Shown here in pieces: positions 26,581 to 36,014 of a stretch of 56,169 nt of DNA. How positions within the stretch are numbered: position 1 is the first letter of the stretch; every line of letters begins with the position of its first letter. Both the position numbers and the translations under genes were made by a program. Origin of the DNA: an uncultured Clostridium sp. (GTDB lineage Bacteria > Bacillota > Clostridia > Peptostreptococcales > Peptostreptococcaceae). The stretch is from contig USRS01000003.1 of the NCBI GenBank assembly GCA_900557165.1, positions 1 to 56,169 of the forward strand, written 5' to 3'. The notes below the pieces were generated by a model. The model saw nothing but the letters and a program-made list of their open reading frames with translations, ran no database searches and was not told the DNA's origin.

Positions 26581-27136
26581 ATTTATTGTATAAGTTTACA
26601 AGCATACTTTCTTTTATTTCTTCCATTTCATTTATATAACCTAATTCTTCTAAAATTTTTAAAGCAAACATTAGCGCTGTAGCGGGACCTCTGCTAGTTA
26701 TTATATTTTTATCCACAACTACAAGTTCATCTTCTATGTAATTAACCTTATCTTTATCTTCAATACATCCTGGATAAGATGTACAATCTTTACCTTCTAA
26801 TATATTAAAATATTCTAAAGTGCCTGGTGCTGCACATATAGCTGCAACAATTTTGTTTTTGTCATTCATTTTTATAACTAATTCTTTTACACAATCTGCT
26901 TTTAAATTATCTGCACCTGGTAGACCTCCTGGTAAAACCACTGCATCATATTCTTCACTATTTATTTCATTTATATTACAGTCAGATTTAATAATTATAT
27001 CATGAGTACCTCTTACATCCTCATCTTCAATTGAGCATATTTTACAATCAACATTTCCCCTTCTTAATACATCTACTACGGTTAATGCCTCAATTTCTTC
27101 AAAACCATCAGCTAGTAATACTAATACTTTTTTCAT
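26570..27136 (-). CDS. DJ-1/PfpI family protein
   Basis: A 188-residue member of the DJ-1 (YajL/ThiJ) subfamily, cytoplasmic proteins linked to oxidative or carbonyl stress. The reactive cysteine sits in the nucleophile elbow AAICAAPGTLE, and the acidic partner is Glu in LADGFEEIEALT; GGLPGADNL and SRGPATALMFAL complete the family pattern. The length is normal. GGAGA precedes the start. Its biochemical role here is not determined. Confidence 0.93.
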   Translation of the reverse strand: MKKVLVLLADGFEEIEALTVVDVLRRGNVDCKICSIEDEDVRGTHDIIIKSDCNINEINSEEYDAVVLPGGLPGADNLKADCVKELVIKMNDKNKIVAAICAAPGTLEYFNILEGKDCTSYPGCIEDKDKVNYIEDELVVVDKNIITSRGPATALMFALKILEELGYINEMEEIKESMLVNLYNKYAK

Positions 27137-27295
27137 ATTTATCGTCTCCTTTTTATCAATATTTATCTTTATTTGGTATGATTATCATGTTGAATTTATT
27201 TTTTATTATTGCTATCATATAAATAGTTATTCTTGTTTAAAAAATTAAAAACTCACATATAATTTTAAATATATACGAATATATGAGGTGAAATA

Positions 27296-27886
27296 ATGTT
27301 AATGAACACACATTTTATTATATCTAAAAATATACTAAAAAATTTAGATTCAAATAAAACATTTTTTCTTAGCGATAAAAATTTTATTTATGGAAATATA
27401 AAGCCAGATATCTCTTCAAAATATGTTCTTAACAAGCATTATTTAGAAGAGTCATTTGACATGGTTATGGAAAAAATCAAAAACTTATGTCAACTTACTT
27501 TAAGTTCCTTAGAAAAATACTTTTCAATAAGTAAACTTAGCCAAGAATTAGGTGTAGTATGCCATTTTTTATGTGACTTTTTCACAGCTCCTCATAGTGA
27601 ACGTTGGGAATTTAGTCATAGCATGAATAAACACGTTACATATGAAAAAGAGCTTGCTTCTTATGCAAAAATAATGGACTTTTCAAATTGTGATTTAGAG
27701 TGTGAAATTAACCATAGTGTAGAAGAATTTTTTTATAATTTATATAAAGATTATAAATCTTGTAATATAAGTTATGAAAACGATTTGAAATATTCATCAT
27801 ATGCTTGTAATATTGTAGTAAACCATATTCTTGACTGTATATTAATCAATACTGCAAATTCATATATTTTTGCAAACTGTATTTAA
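27296..27886 (+). CDS. Zinc-dependent phospholipase C-like protein
   Basis: A 196-residue protein of the zinc-dependent phospholipase C / S1-P1 nuclease fold. Candidate zinc ligands are visible: His near the N-terminus (NTHFII), Asp in GNIKPDIS, His in NKHYLEES, and His/Asp in VVCHFLCDFFTAPHSERW. Unlike secreted toxins such as alpha-toxin it has no signal peptide and no C2-like domain, so it is probably an intracellular clostridial relative of unknown substrate. GAGGTG lies six bases before the ATG. Confidence 0.85.
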   Translation: MLMNTHFIISKNILKNLDSNKTFFLSDKNFIYGNIKPDISSKYVLNKHYLEESFDMVMEKIKNLCQLTLSSLEKYFSISKLSQELGVVCHFLCDFFTAPHSERWEFSHSMNKHVTYEKELASYAKIMDFSNCDLECEINHSVEEFFYNLYKDYKSCNISYENDLKYSSYACNIVVNHILDCILINTANSYIFANCI

Positions 27887-27902
27887 TATGCAAACTATAT
27901 TT

Positions 27903-27937
27903 AATAAATAGAACTATTAAATAGTCCTATTTATTTT
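27903..27937. terminator. Bidirectional terminator between phospholipase-like and HAD genes
   Basis: AATAAATAG and ACTATT (27903-27918) pair with AATAGT and CTATTTATT (27920-27935); a T-run follows on the plus strand and an A/T-rich run on the minus. The HAD gene stop lies within the 3' side. Confidence 0.6.
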
Positions 27938-28699
27938 TTTTATAACTTCTATGCCTTCTTTTACACTATTTACAACATAAGTTGCATTTTTCTTTACTTC
28001 ATCTAATCCTTTTTCCATAACAAAACTGCATTTTATATTTTTTAGCATACATATGTCATTTGGAGAATCACCCATTGTAGCAATTTCATCTAAATTTACA
28101 TTGTATTTTTCACAAATAGTTTCTATTGCTCTACGCTTAGATACGTGATTTGGTACTATATTCAAAGTATAAGGACCTGATAGATAAATATCACAGACAT
28201 CTTTAAATTTATCTTTGTAAAAATATTCTAATCTTTTAAGTTCATCCATATTATCTGAAAGTATCCCCACATTACCTACCAAATTTCCAAAATCATATCC
28301 TTTAAATAAATCTTTATCCACAATATAGTCCTTACTATAATAGTCAAATATATCCGCTCCTCCACTTAATACCACATTGCCATCATATTTTAAATATATA
28401 TGAGCTGTTTTAGAATCAAAAGTACTTATTATTTTTCTTACTATATGATCATCTAAAGGATTTTTTAAAATTAAATTTTCATCTTTATCAAATATAAAAG
28501 ATCCATTTTCACATATATAGTAACCATTTAATTTAAAATTTTCATTTACCATTTTATACGCTTGTTTAAATACTCTTCCTGTTGCTATATGAAAAATTAC
28601 ACCTTCTTTTTCTATTTCTTCTATGGCTTTTATATCCTCTTTGCTTATTCCCTTATTATAAAGTGTTCCATCTAAGTCACAAAATATATGTTTAATCAT
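27917..28699 (-). CDS. HAD-IIB family hydrolase (Cof type)
   Basis: A 260-residue haloacid-dehalogenase phosphatase. I start at ATG 28699, where GGGAGG lies four bases upstream; the TTG four codons earlier overlaps that site. The nucleophile motif is CDLDGTLYN at the N-terminus, the Thr of motif II is in FHIATGR, and motif IV is MGDSPNDICML; the cap between them is the type IIB form. Members dephosphorylate sugar phosphates or flavin precursors; the substrate here is open. It lies 20 bases downstream of cinA. Confidence 0.92.
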   Translation of the reverse strand: MIKHIFCDLDGTLYNKGISKEDIKAIEEIEKEGVIFHIATGRVFKQAYKMVNENFKLNGYYICENGSFIFDKDENLILKNPLDDHIVRKIISTFDSKTAHIYLKYDGNVVLSGGADIFDYYSKDYIVDKDLFKGYDFGNLVGNVGILSDNMDELKRLEYFYKDKFKDVCDIYLSGPYTLNIVPNHVSKRRAIETICEKYNVNLDEIATMGDSPNDICMLKNIKCSFVMEKGLDEVKKNATYVVNSVKEGIEVIKKINRTI

Positions 28700-28719
28700 T
28701 TTTCCTCCCAAAATTCATA

Positions 28720-29964
28720 TTATATATTTAATAATTCTAGTCTTAAATCATTTAATAAAGTTTTACAAGCTCTACTTCTAATTTGTTGTCTATCTCCATT
28801 AAATATGTATTTTTTCACTATCGTTTTATTATTTATAGTAATTCCCATATAAACAAGACCCACAGGTTTTTCTGTAGTTCCACCTTGTGGTCCTGCAATA
28901 CCCGTTGTAGATAATCCAATATTTGTATTATGTCTTTTAGCTACACCTTCTGCCATTTCTTTTGCACATTCTTCACTTACAGCTCCAACAGTATTTAGTG
29001 TTTCCTCTTTTACTCCAAGGCTCATTACCTTAGCTTCATTGGAATAAGTTACGCATCCTTCCATAAATACAGAAGATATGCCTGGATAATCAATTAAAGC
29101 TGAAGATACCATCCCCCCAGTACAAGATTCAGCCACAGCAATTTTTAAATTATTTTCAACTAACATTTTTGCTACAACTTCTTCTATAGTAGTTTCACCT
29201 TCTGCATATACTTTTTCTTTAAATCTATTTTTAATTTCTTCACATACAGGTAATATTAACTTTTCTACTTCTTCAACAGTGTTACTTTTAGCAGTTATTC
29301 TAACTGTACATTCTCCATCTTTAGCATATGTTGCTATGGTTGGATTTACTTGTTTTTCAATTAAATCTAGTAAATCATTTTCAATTTTTGACTCTCCTAC
29401 ACCTATAATTCTAATAACTTTAGATTTTATTATTTTTTTATTATCTTTTAATAAATATGGCTTTATATGATTTTCAAACATAGGTTTCATTTCCTTAGGT
29501 GGCCCTGGCATAATAATAATTGTTTTATTGCCTTTTTTTATAATACATCCAGGAGCAGTTCCATATTTATTAGATGCTATTATAGAATTTTCAGGAAAAT
29601 AAGCTTGTTTTTTATTATTTTCTGTAGGTACTCTTTTCATTTTATTGTGTATTTCAATTATTTTTTGCCAATACTCTTCATGAAATTTCATTTTTAAATT
29701 AAGATATTTTACACATACTTCTTTCGTAATATCATCTTGAGTAGGTCCTAAACCTCCAGTTAAAATTACTAAATCACTTCTTTTAAAACTTTCATCTATT
29801 TGTCTATATAATCTATCTTCATTGTCACCTACAGTAATTTGATAATAAACATCAATACCCATATTAGCTAGTTCATTTGCTAAGTAATGAGTATTTGTAT
29901 TTAATATATCTCCCAAAAGGATTTCTGTTCCTACAGTTATTATTTCAGCTTTAATTTTAATCAC
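28720..29964 (-). CDS. cinA: CinA family protein (nicotinamide-nucleotide amidase)
   Basis: A two-domain CinA protein: an N-terminal molybdopterin-binding-like COG1058 domain (about residues 5-170, ADP-ribose pyrophosphatase in studied members) and a C-terminal nicotinamide mononucleotide deamidase domain (AVAESCTGGMVSSALIDYPG). It takes part in pyridine nucleotide salvage. The GTG at 29964 abuts the AGAGG ribosome site with no spacer. Family members start MKAEIISVGTE, which here matches an ATT codon at 29953-29955, six bases past the site, so the true start may be a rare AUU. Followed closely by the HAD gene. Confidence 0.92.
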   Translation of the reverse strand: MIKIKAEIITVGTEILLGDILNTNTHYLANELANMGIDVYYQITVGDNEDRLYRQIDESFKRSDLVILTGGLGPTQDDITKEVCVKYLNLKMKFHEEYWQKIIEIHNKMKRVPTENNKKQAYFPENSIIASNKYGTAPGCIIKKGNKTIIIMPGPPKEMKPMFENHIKPYLLKDNKKIIKSKVIRIIGVGESKIENDLLDLIEKQVNPTIATYAKDGECTVRITAKSNTVEEVEKLILPVCEEIKNRFKEKVYAEGETTIEEVVAKMLVENNLKIAVAESCTGGMVSSALIDYPGISSVFMEGCVTYSNEAKVMSLGVKEETLNTVGAVSEECAKEMAEGVAKRHNTNIGLSTTGIAGPQGGTTEKPVGLVYMGITINNKTIVKKYIFNGDRQQIRSRACKTLLNDLRLELLNI

Positions 29965-30212
29965 CCTCTTATATTTATTTACACAGTTAAAATTTATATT
30001 AAAATGTATAAAATTTCAAGTAATATAGTAGACTATTTATACAAATTATTTACTTAATAAAGTTTACCATAACAACCTATATTTTCTATATATCTTCGAA
30101 TATTAAAATTAATATTAATAAATATAATCAATTTTGGATATTTTTATGAAAACATTTATAAATCCTAATAATATATGGGTATTATGTACTTTTATCACTA
30201 GATGAGCTGCTT

Positions 30213-30374
30213 TTAGTATTTATTTAGAGCAAAAATATAATTATAATCTGATCGTATTTTTAAGTTTAGCTTAGAAGATGTTATCCTTGCATCAAACACT
30301 TGTATTGATGCCCTAACTATTGCTGCTTCCATGACTGTTTCAAAATCTTGGTCTAAACTTATATGTACTCTAAG
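30213..30374 (-). pseudogene. Unidentified gene remnant, 53 codons without a start
   Basis: In the 580-base gap before ddl one minus-strand frame stays open for 53 codons and has coding-like composition (VHISLDQDFETVMEAA, then FDARITSSKLNLKIRS). It is preceded by an in-frame stop and has no start codon or ribosome binding site, so it looks like the C-terminal end of a lost gene. I do not recognise the family. The rest of the gap (29965-30212 and 30375-30547) shows nothing but AT-rich sequence and presumably the ddl promoter. Confidence 0.45.
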
Positions 30375-30547
30375 TTATGTAATAAGCAATTTATTTATAT
30401 AGTTTTTTATTAAATAAACCACATATAATAAAAATAACATCTTTCGTGGTACTTTCGATTATAAAAATTTAAACATATAATTGTTATTAGAAAAGTTAAA
30501 TATAATAATATTGTTCTAATTAAGAATTAAAAATGGGAGTGAAGGTT

Positions 30548-31456
30548 ATGAAAAAAAAAGTTGCAGTTTTGATGGGTGGTATATCCACTGAAAGAGAAGT
30601 ATCTTTAAATTCAGGTAAATCTGTTGTTGATGCTTTAGATAGAGATAAATACGAAGTTTATGAAATTATTTTAAATGATAAAATGGATGTTATTAATAAA
30701 ATGCCAAAAGGTATTGAATTTGCCTTTTTAATGTTACATGGTAAGTACGGTGAAGATGGTACAGTTCAAGCCATATTAGAATCTATGGACATACCATACT
30801 CAGGATGTGGTCCTTTAACTTCTGCCATGTGTATGGATAAAAACATAACTAAGAAAATGCTTAGGGACTCTGGTATTCCTACTGCAGATTGGACTATTGC
30901 AAGATCAATAGAAGATATAGATTACGATAAGATAGAGGAAATGGGATATCCAGTTTTTATAAAACCAAATAGCGGTGGTTCTTCTGTTGCTACATTTAAA
31001 GTTGAATGTAGAGAAGATGTTGAAGATGCAGTTAGAGCTGGTTTAGAAGTTGATGATATTGTAATGATAGAAGCTTATCTTCCTGGAGACGAATATACTT
31101 CTTTTGTACTTGATGGAGAAGTCTATCCAACTATAAAAATATCATCACCAACAGGATTTTTTGACTTTGAATCAAAATACTCTACTGGTGCAAATGCTGC
31201 TAAAGAAGAAGTAGTTTATCTAGAAAAAGATTTACAAGATCAAATAAATAAAGCTTCTAAAGCAGTTTGGGATACCTTCTATTGCAGAGCTTATGTAAGA
31301 GCTGACTTCATATTATCAAATGGTACTTTCTATGTTCTTGAATTAAATACACTTCCAGGAATGACACCTACAAGTTTAATTCCTAGAAGTGCCAATGCAA
31401 AAGGATTATCTTATAGTGAATTAGTTGATAAAATCATGGAGACTTCTTTAAAATAA
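30548..31456 (+). CDS. ddl: D-alanine--D-alanine ligase
   Basis: Ddl joins two D-alanines with ATP to make the dipeptide end of peptidoglycan precursors. I start at ATG 30548, where GGAGTG lies seven bases upstream, giving 302 residues. Motifs: VAVLMGGISTEREVSLNSG at the start, MLHGKYGEDG, the ATP-grasp lysine segment FIKPNSGGSSVATFKV, and the metal-binding end ELNTLPGMTPTSLIP. The length is short for the family, as in other clostridial copies. It is a single gene. Confidence 0.95.
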   Translation: MKKKVAVLMGGISTEREVSLNSGKSVVDALDRDKYEVYEIILNDKMDVINKMPKGIEFAFLMLHGKYGEDGTVQAILESMDIPYSGCGPLTSAMCMDKNITKKMLRDSGIPTADWTIARSIEDIDYDKIEEMGYPVFIKPNSGGSSVATFKVECREDVEDAVRAGLEVDDIVMIEAYLPGDEYTSFVLDGEVYPTIKISSPTGFFDFESKYSTGANAAKEEVVYLEKDLQDQINKASKAVWDTFYCRAYVRADFILSNGTFYVLELNTLPGMTPTSLIPRSANAKGLSYSELVDKIMETSLK

Positions 31457-31522
31457 GAATCTAGACTATACTAAGTTTATTTTATATAATTACTTATATA
31501 AATAAAGCTTAGAGGTGATAAT

Positions 31523-32980
31523 TTGTTATTCTCCGATTTAACAATTAACGATAAAGAACCAATTTATGTTCAAATAAAAAAATACTTGGAAGAAATGATT
31601 GCAAAAGGTCTTCTTCCTCATAACTCTAAGCTTCCTTCTACAAGGGAGCTTAGTTTAATTTTAAAGGTTAGTAGAAACTCCATAATATCAGCTTATGAAG
31701 AATTAAAATCTGAAGGAATTATTTATTCTGTATCGGGAAAAGGTACTTTTGTAAATAGCGAAAATACCATAATCGAAAGTCATTGGAAGTTAGATTACAA
31801 AAATTTTGAAAATGATTATATGAAAATATCAAATGATATGGATATTATGAAAAATGAAGTTCGTTGGAAAGCTGGACAAATTTCTTTTAAAAGTATTTCT
31901 CCCGATGGAGAATTATTTGATATGGAAGAGTTGAAGAAATCCTTTTTAAATAGATTTAATTTAGAGGGCCATAAACTTTTAAACTATGGCTATGCACAAG
32001 GATATAAACCTTTAATCGACTATTTACATGGATATATGAATAAAAAAGGCGTAAATACTTATGGCAAAGATATACTTATGGTAAATGGTTTTACTGAAGG
32101 GTTAAATCTTATAATATCTACCTTAACCAATAAAGGTGATTATATATTATGTGAAAATCCTACACATAACACCTCTATAAAAATTATGAAATCTCATGGG
32201 CTAAATATAATACCTGTTGATATGAATGAAAATGGACTTGATTTTGATGATTTAAAAAAGAAATTAAAACAATATAAGGACAAAATAAGATTTTCTTATA
32301 TTACGCCTTCTTATCATAATCCTACAGGTATTGTTATGTCTCCAGAAAATAGATATAAATTTTATAATTTAATGAAAAAAAATAACATACCAATTATTGA
32401 AGATGGATTTAATGAGGAGCTTCTCTACTCTTCTTCTCACATATTTCCTATTTGTTCTTTAGATAATAATAGTAATGGTGTAATTTATATAGGTAGTTTT
32501 TCGAAAATATTATTTCCAGGACTTCGAATTGGATGGATTCTTTGTGATAAAGATCTCATAACTAGATTGGAAAGTGTAAAAAGATCTACCAATATTCATG
32601 TATCCTTTTTAGACCAAGGAATACTTTATGACTATCTTCAAAATGGTGCTTTTGAAAAATATATAAAAAAAACTAGAAAATTTTATGGAGACAAATTTAA
32701 TTTTGCTAAAGAATGTGTAAAAAAATATATTAAAACTGAGCATATTATTGGTGATGGTGGTCTTCACTTGTTTCTAGAATTAAAAAATATAGACACAAGA
32801 AATCTATTAGAAAAATGTTATAAAAAAGATGTTATATTTATGCCTGGTGATTTATTTTATATAGATAATAAGGGTAAAAATACACTTCGTTTAGGCTTAT
32901 CTCGTTTATCTGATATGGATATAGAAAAAGGCATAAAAATAATTGGTGAAACTATTGATGAATTAAATATAAATGCATAA
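31523..32980 (+). CDS. MocR/PdxR-type GntR regulator with aminotransferase domain
   Basis: A 485-residue fusion: a GntR winged helix (residues 1-75, LPSTRELSLILKVSRNS as recognition helix) and a fold-type I aminotransferase-like domain using pyridoxal phosphate, with the Schiff-base lysine in IGSFSKILFPGLRIGW. Such proteins sense PLP or an amino compound and control nearby genes. The start is TTG at 31523 with AGAGGTGATAA before it. The next gene, 348 bases on, is PLP-dependent aspartate 4-decarboxylase, a possible target, but no direct evidence shows this. Confidence 0.9.
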   Translation: MLFSDLTINDKEPIYVQIKKYLEEMIAKGLLPHNSKLPSTRELSLILKVSRNSIISAYEELKSEGIIYSVSGKGTFVNSENTIIESHWKLDYKNFENDYMKISNDMDIMKNEVRWKAGQISFKSISPDGELFDMEELKKSFLNRFNLEGHKLLNYGYAQGYKPLIDYLHGYMNKKGVNTYGKDILMVNGFTEGLNLIISTLTNKGDYILCENPTHNTSIKIMKSHGLNIIPVDMNENGLDFDDLKKKLKQYKDKIRFSYITPSYHNPTGIVMSPENRYKFYNLMKKNNIPIIEDGFNEELLYSSSHIFPICSLDNNSNGVIYIGSFSKILFPGLRIGWILCDKDLITRLESVKRSTNIHVSFLDQGILYDYLQNGAFEKYIKKTRKFYGDKFNFAKECVKKYIKTEHIIGDGGLHLFLELKNIDTRNLLEKCYKKDVIFMPGDLFYIDNKGKNTLRLGLSRLSDMDIEKGIKIIGETIDELNINA

Positions 32981-33006
32981 AGCTAAAACAAGTTTTATGC
33001 ATTTTT
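32971..33006 (+). terminator. Terminator after MocR gene
   Basis: AAATGCATAAA (32971-32981) pairs with TTTATGCATTT (32994-33004), then a T-run; the stem includes the stop codon. Confidence 0.8.
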
Positions 33007-33016
33007 TAATTGTTAA

Positions 33017-33116
33017 GAATTTATATTTTATCTGTTTGTGGATAAAATATAAATTCCAACCGCTTGGTAGAGCAACGGACGAAGCCGTTGGCGACATGAA
33101 CGAATTGAATTTTTTA
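33017..33116. repeat. Structured intergenic element with 16-bp hairpin and tRNA-like patch
   Basis: A perfect 16-base-pair stem (33017-33032 with 33041-33056) is followed without gap by two small GC-rich hairpins: CCAA/TTGG (33056-33067) and CAACGG/CCGTTG (33073-33090, loop ACGAAG). The words TTGGTAGAGC and CAACGGAC resemble a tRNA D-arm and anticodon arm, but no acceptor stem, T-arm or CCA surrounds them. The tail GACATGAACGAATTGAATTTTTTATT repeats at 15785-15816. It is far more GC-rich than the sequence around it. Confidence 0.5.
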
Positions 33117-33328
33117 TTATTCATAAAAAGTATATATACTCTTTAAATTTATAAAAGTATGGTTTTTTATAAAATAATCTTTTATTTTAAATAATTTGTT
33201 TTAATCTGCCAATTATATTATAATATAATTGGCAAAAAACCTTACTATTTAAATAAATAGTTTTATAATACTTTGTATTCTAAATAAAATAATATTAATA
33301 GTTTAAAATATATGTGGAGGTCTTTTTA
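33117..33328. other. AT-rich leader region of aspartate 4-decarboxylase
   Basis: No gene is seen between the structured element and the decarboxylase start. Two AT-rich dyads occur (around 33205-33235, AATTATATTATAATATAATTGG), possibly promoter or operator sequence, but I cannot assign them. Confidence 0.3.
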
Positions 33329-34957
33329 ATGGACAATATTAATCTTAATAGACAAGAATTAGAAAATATTTATGGTAAAATAAGTCCTTTTGAATTTAAA
33401 AATAAACTTATTGAATTAGCTAATACATCAAATAGAAAAAGTACTAGAACTTTACTTGATGCAGGACGCGGAAATCCTAACTGGGTTGCTGCAACTCCTA
33501 GAGAAGCATTCTTTACTTTTGGTCATTTTGCCATAACTGAAAGTAGATTTTCATGGGACAACGGTGATTTAACTGGTATCCCTAAAAAAACAGGTATATA
33601 TAATAGATTTTATAAATTTATAAATGAAAATTCTAATATGCCTGGAATTGAAACACTTAGGGAAATAATAGAATATGGAATAAATGAATTAAATTTTAAT
33701 GCAGATGATTTTTTACATGAATTATGTGATGCCATAATAGGTGATAACTATCCGTTTCCAGATAGAATACTTATTCATATAGAAAAAATAGTAAAAGAAT
33801 ACTTAAAATCAGAAATGAAATATAATATAGAAAAAGGTGGAGATTTTAATGTATTTGCCGTTGAAGGTGCCACTGCTGCCATGTGTTATATATTTGATTC
33901 CTTAATAGCAAATAATCTTCTTCTTAAAGGAGATAAAATTGCCATAATGACTCCTGTATTTACACCATACTTAGAAATACCTCATCTTCCAAGATATGAA
34001 TTTGAAGTAGTTTATATAAATTCTGATGAAATTGATGAAAACGGTGAAAGAACTTGGCAATGTTCTGATAAAGAACTGGAAAAATTAGCTGATAAAGATA
34101 TAAAGGCATTATTTGTCGTTAATCCAAGTAATCCTCCATCTGTTGCTATATGTGATAAATCTATTTCTAAAATAGTAGATATAGTAAATAATCATAATCA
34201 AGATTTAATGATTATTTCAGATGATGTTTATGGTACTTTTGTCCCTGGATTTAAATCTTTAATGGCTGATTTACCATATAACACAATCGGTACTTATTCT
34301 TATTCTAAATACTTTGGTGTTACTGGATGGAGACTTGGAACTATTGCCTTACATGAAGAAAATGTGTTTGATAAATTAATAAAAAAATTGCCTTATTCTA
34401 TAAGAAAAAGAACAAATAGAAGATATGCTGATATGAATCCCATACCAGAAAACGTACCTTTTATAGATAGAATAGTTGCTGATAGTAGACAAGTTGCTCT
34501 AAATCATACTGCTGGTCTTTCTACACCACAACAAGTTCAAATGGCATTTTTCTCTGCCTTTACTCTTATAGATAAGAAAAATGAGTATAAACATAAAACA
34601 ATGGAAATTTGTTATAATCGTAAAAAATTATTATTTAATTCTTTAGGTTTAGAAATGGATAACAACCCAAATGATGCTTGTTACTATACTCAATTTGATT
34701 TATTACAATGGGCAACAAAACATCATGGTATTAAATTTGCTAACTATCTAAAGGAAAATTATAAACCTGTAGATATACTTTATGATTTAGCTCAGGATTC
34801 TTCCATAGTTTTACTTGGCGGTGGTGGTTTTGCTGGTCCTGAATGGTCCATAAGAATTTCTCTTGCCAATCTTTATGATGAAGCTTATGCTGCAATTGGT
34901 ATTGCTTTAAAAAGAATTCTTGCTGATTACGTTAATAAGTGGAAAAAAAGTTTATAA
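33329..34957 (+). CDS. Aspartate 4-decarboxylase / aspartate aminotransferase
   Basis: A 542-residue bifunctional PLP enzyme (AsD type) that turns aspartate into alanine and CO2 and can also transaminate aspartate. I start at ATG 33329 with GTGGAGG nine bases upstream. It is longer than ordinary aminotransferases because of an N-terminal extension with LLDAGRGNPNW, and shows VVNPSNPPSVAI, DDVYGTF and the PLP lysine in YSYSKYFGVTGWRLG. In some bacteria the gene sits with an aspartate:alanine antiporter for a proton-motive cycle; none is next to it here. Confidence 0.93.
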   Translation: MDNINLNRQELENIYGKISPFEFKNKLIELANTSNRKSTRTLLDAGRGNPNWVAATPREAFFTFGHFAITESRFSWDNGDLTGIPKKTGIYNRFYKFINENSNMPGIETLREIIEYGINELNFNADDFLHELCDAIIGDNYPFPDRILIHIEKIVKEYLKSEMKYNIEKGGDFNVFAVEGATAAMCYIFDSLIANNLLLKGDKIAIMTPVFTPYLEIPHLPRYEFEVVYINSDEIDENGERTWQCSDKELEKLADKDIKALFVVNPSNPPSVAICDKSISKIVDIVNNHNQDLMIISDDVYGTFVPGFKSLMADLPYNTIGTYSYSKYFGVTGWRLGTIALHEENVFDKLIKKLPYSIRKRTNRRYADMNPIPENVPFIDRIVADSRQVALNHTAGLSTPQQVQMAFFSAFTLIDKKNEYKHKTMEICYNRKKLLFNSLGLEMDNNPNDACYYTQFDLLQWATKHHGIKFANYLKENYKPVDILYDLAQDSSIVLLGGGGFAGPEWSIRISLANLYDEAYAAIGIALKRILADYVNKWKKSL

Positions 34958-34983
34958 TTAATATATTATAGGAGAGATAAAAT

Positions 34984-35766
34984 TTATCTCTCCTCTTTTA
35001 ATTTAATGAATTTTTCTTTAACAAGTATATCTAAAGATTCTACTAATTCATTTAAGTCTGCTACTTCTAAAGATATTGTTAAATCATCATCTTTTTTTTC
35101 ATTTAGCTTATGTAAAATTTTTATTATATCCATATTACCTTTATTTATTCCAAAGTGACTATCTTTGTCACCATAATTATTATGTAAATGTATATGATTT
35201 AATTTAAAATCAAGTTTGTCCATCCATTCATCCACACTAATATGAGAACAAACATTTGCATGCCCAATATCTATACATACATTAAAATTTTCATCATCTA
35301 CTCTCTTCATCAAATCTTCTATAAGATCATACGTTTCATCAAGAACATTTTCAATAACTATAGGCATATTATTTTTACTTTTTATAAATTCTTTCCAATA
35401 ATTATATGCATTTTCTTTCCACTCCACATTACTATAAGTATTTGGCATATATCCATTATGATAAAGAATTTTTTTAGCTCCCAAAGAATTTGCAACTTCA
35501 AAAGCTTGTTCCATTCTAAGTTTAGTTACCCTTTTTATTTCATTATCCCTACTACCAGGGCATAAATCCGCATAAGGTCCGTGAATTATTAAATCCACAT
35601 TATTATATAACTCCTTTAATTCCCTCTTGTATTCATCCATAATTTCATATCTATGATCTAATACATACGGATTCGCAAACTGAACTACTTCTACCCCCAC
35701 ATCATACTTTCTTAAAATTGGTAAAATCTTTTCTGTTTCTACCATCTGAGATATATAAAATTTCAT
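34984..35766 (-). CDS. Sugar phosphate isomerase/epimerase family TIM barrel
   Basis: A 260-residue protein of the AP-endonuclease-2 / xylose-isomerase-like TIM barrel family. Metal-binding positions of the fold are seen: His in DLIIHGPY, Glu in PIVIENVLDE, Asp and His in VCIDIGHANV, His in LNHIHLHNNYGDKDSHFGI, and Glu near the end in ISLEVADLNE. The exact substrate, a sugar or inositol derivative or DNA, cannot be told. It is convergent with the decarboxylase gene, which ends 27 bases away. Confidence 0.88.
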   Translation of the reverse strand: MKFYISQMVETEKILPILRKYDVGVEVVQFANPYVLDHRYEIMDEYKRELKELYNNVDLIIHGPYADLCPGSRDNEIKRVTKLRMEQAFEVANSLGAKKILYHNGYMPNTYSNVEWKENAYNYWKEFIKSKNNMPIVIENVLDETYDLIEDLMKRVDDENFNVCIDIGHANVCSHISVDEWMDKLDFKLNHIHLHNNYGDKDSHFGINKGNMDIIKILHKLNEKKDDDLTISLEVADLNELVESLDILVKEKFIKLKEER

Positions 35767-36014
35767 ATTACCACCTCAAATTCCTTTTTGTTTTTTTCTG
35801 TAATTATTTTAATAATTATAAAATACCCTTAGTATAATTTTTAACTTTTTAATAATAACTAGTCTATACACACATATTTGAGTTATAATAAGTTTATATT
35901 TTAACTAACAATTATAAAGACGTCAATCAAAGTTTACAATATATTCTTAGTAAATTTCAATGATTATTATATATTTATAATTAAAAATAAATAATGAAAT
36001 AAAAGGTGATTAAA

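Noticed and set aside
33056..33100. A tRNA gene
   Set aside because: D-arm-like and anticodon-like words are present, but the putative anticodon loop has six bases, and there is no acceptor stem, T-arm (GTTCGANTC) or matching ends.
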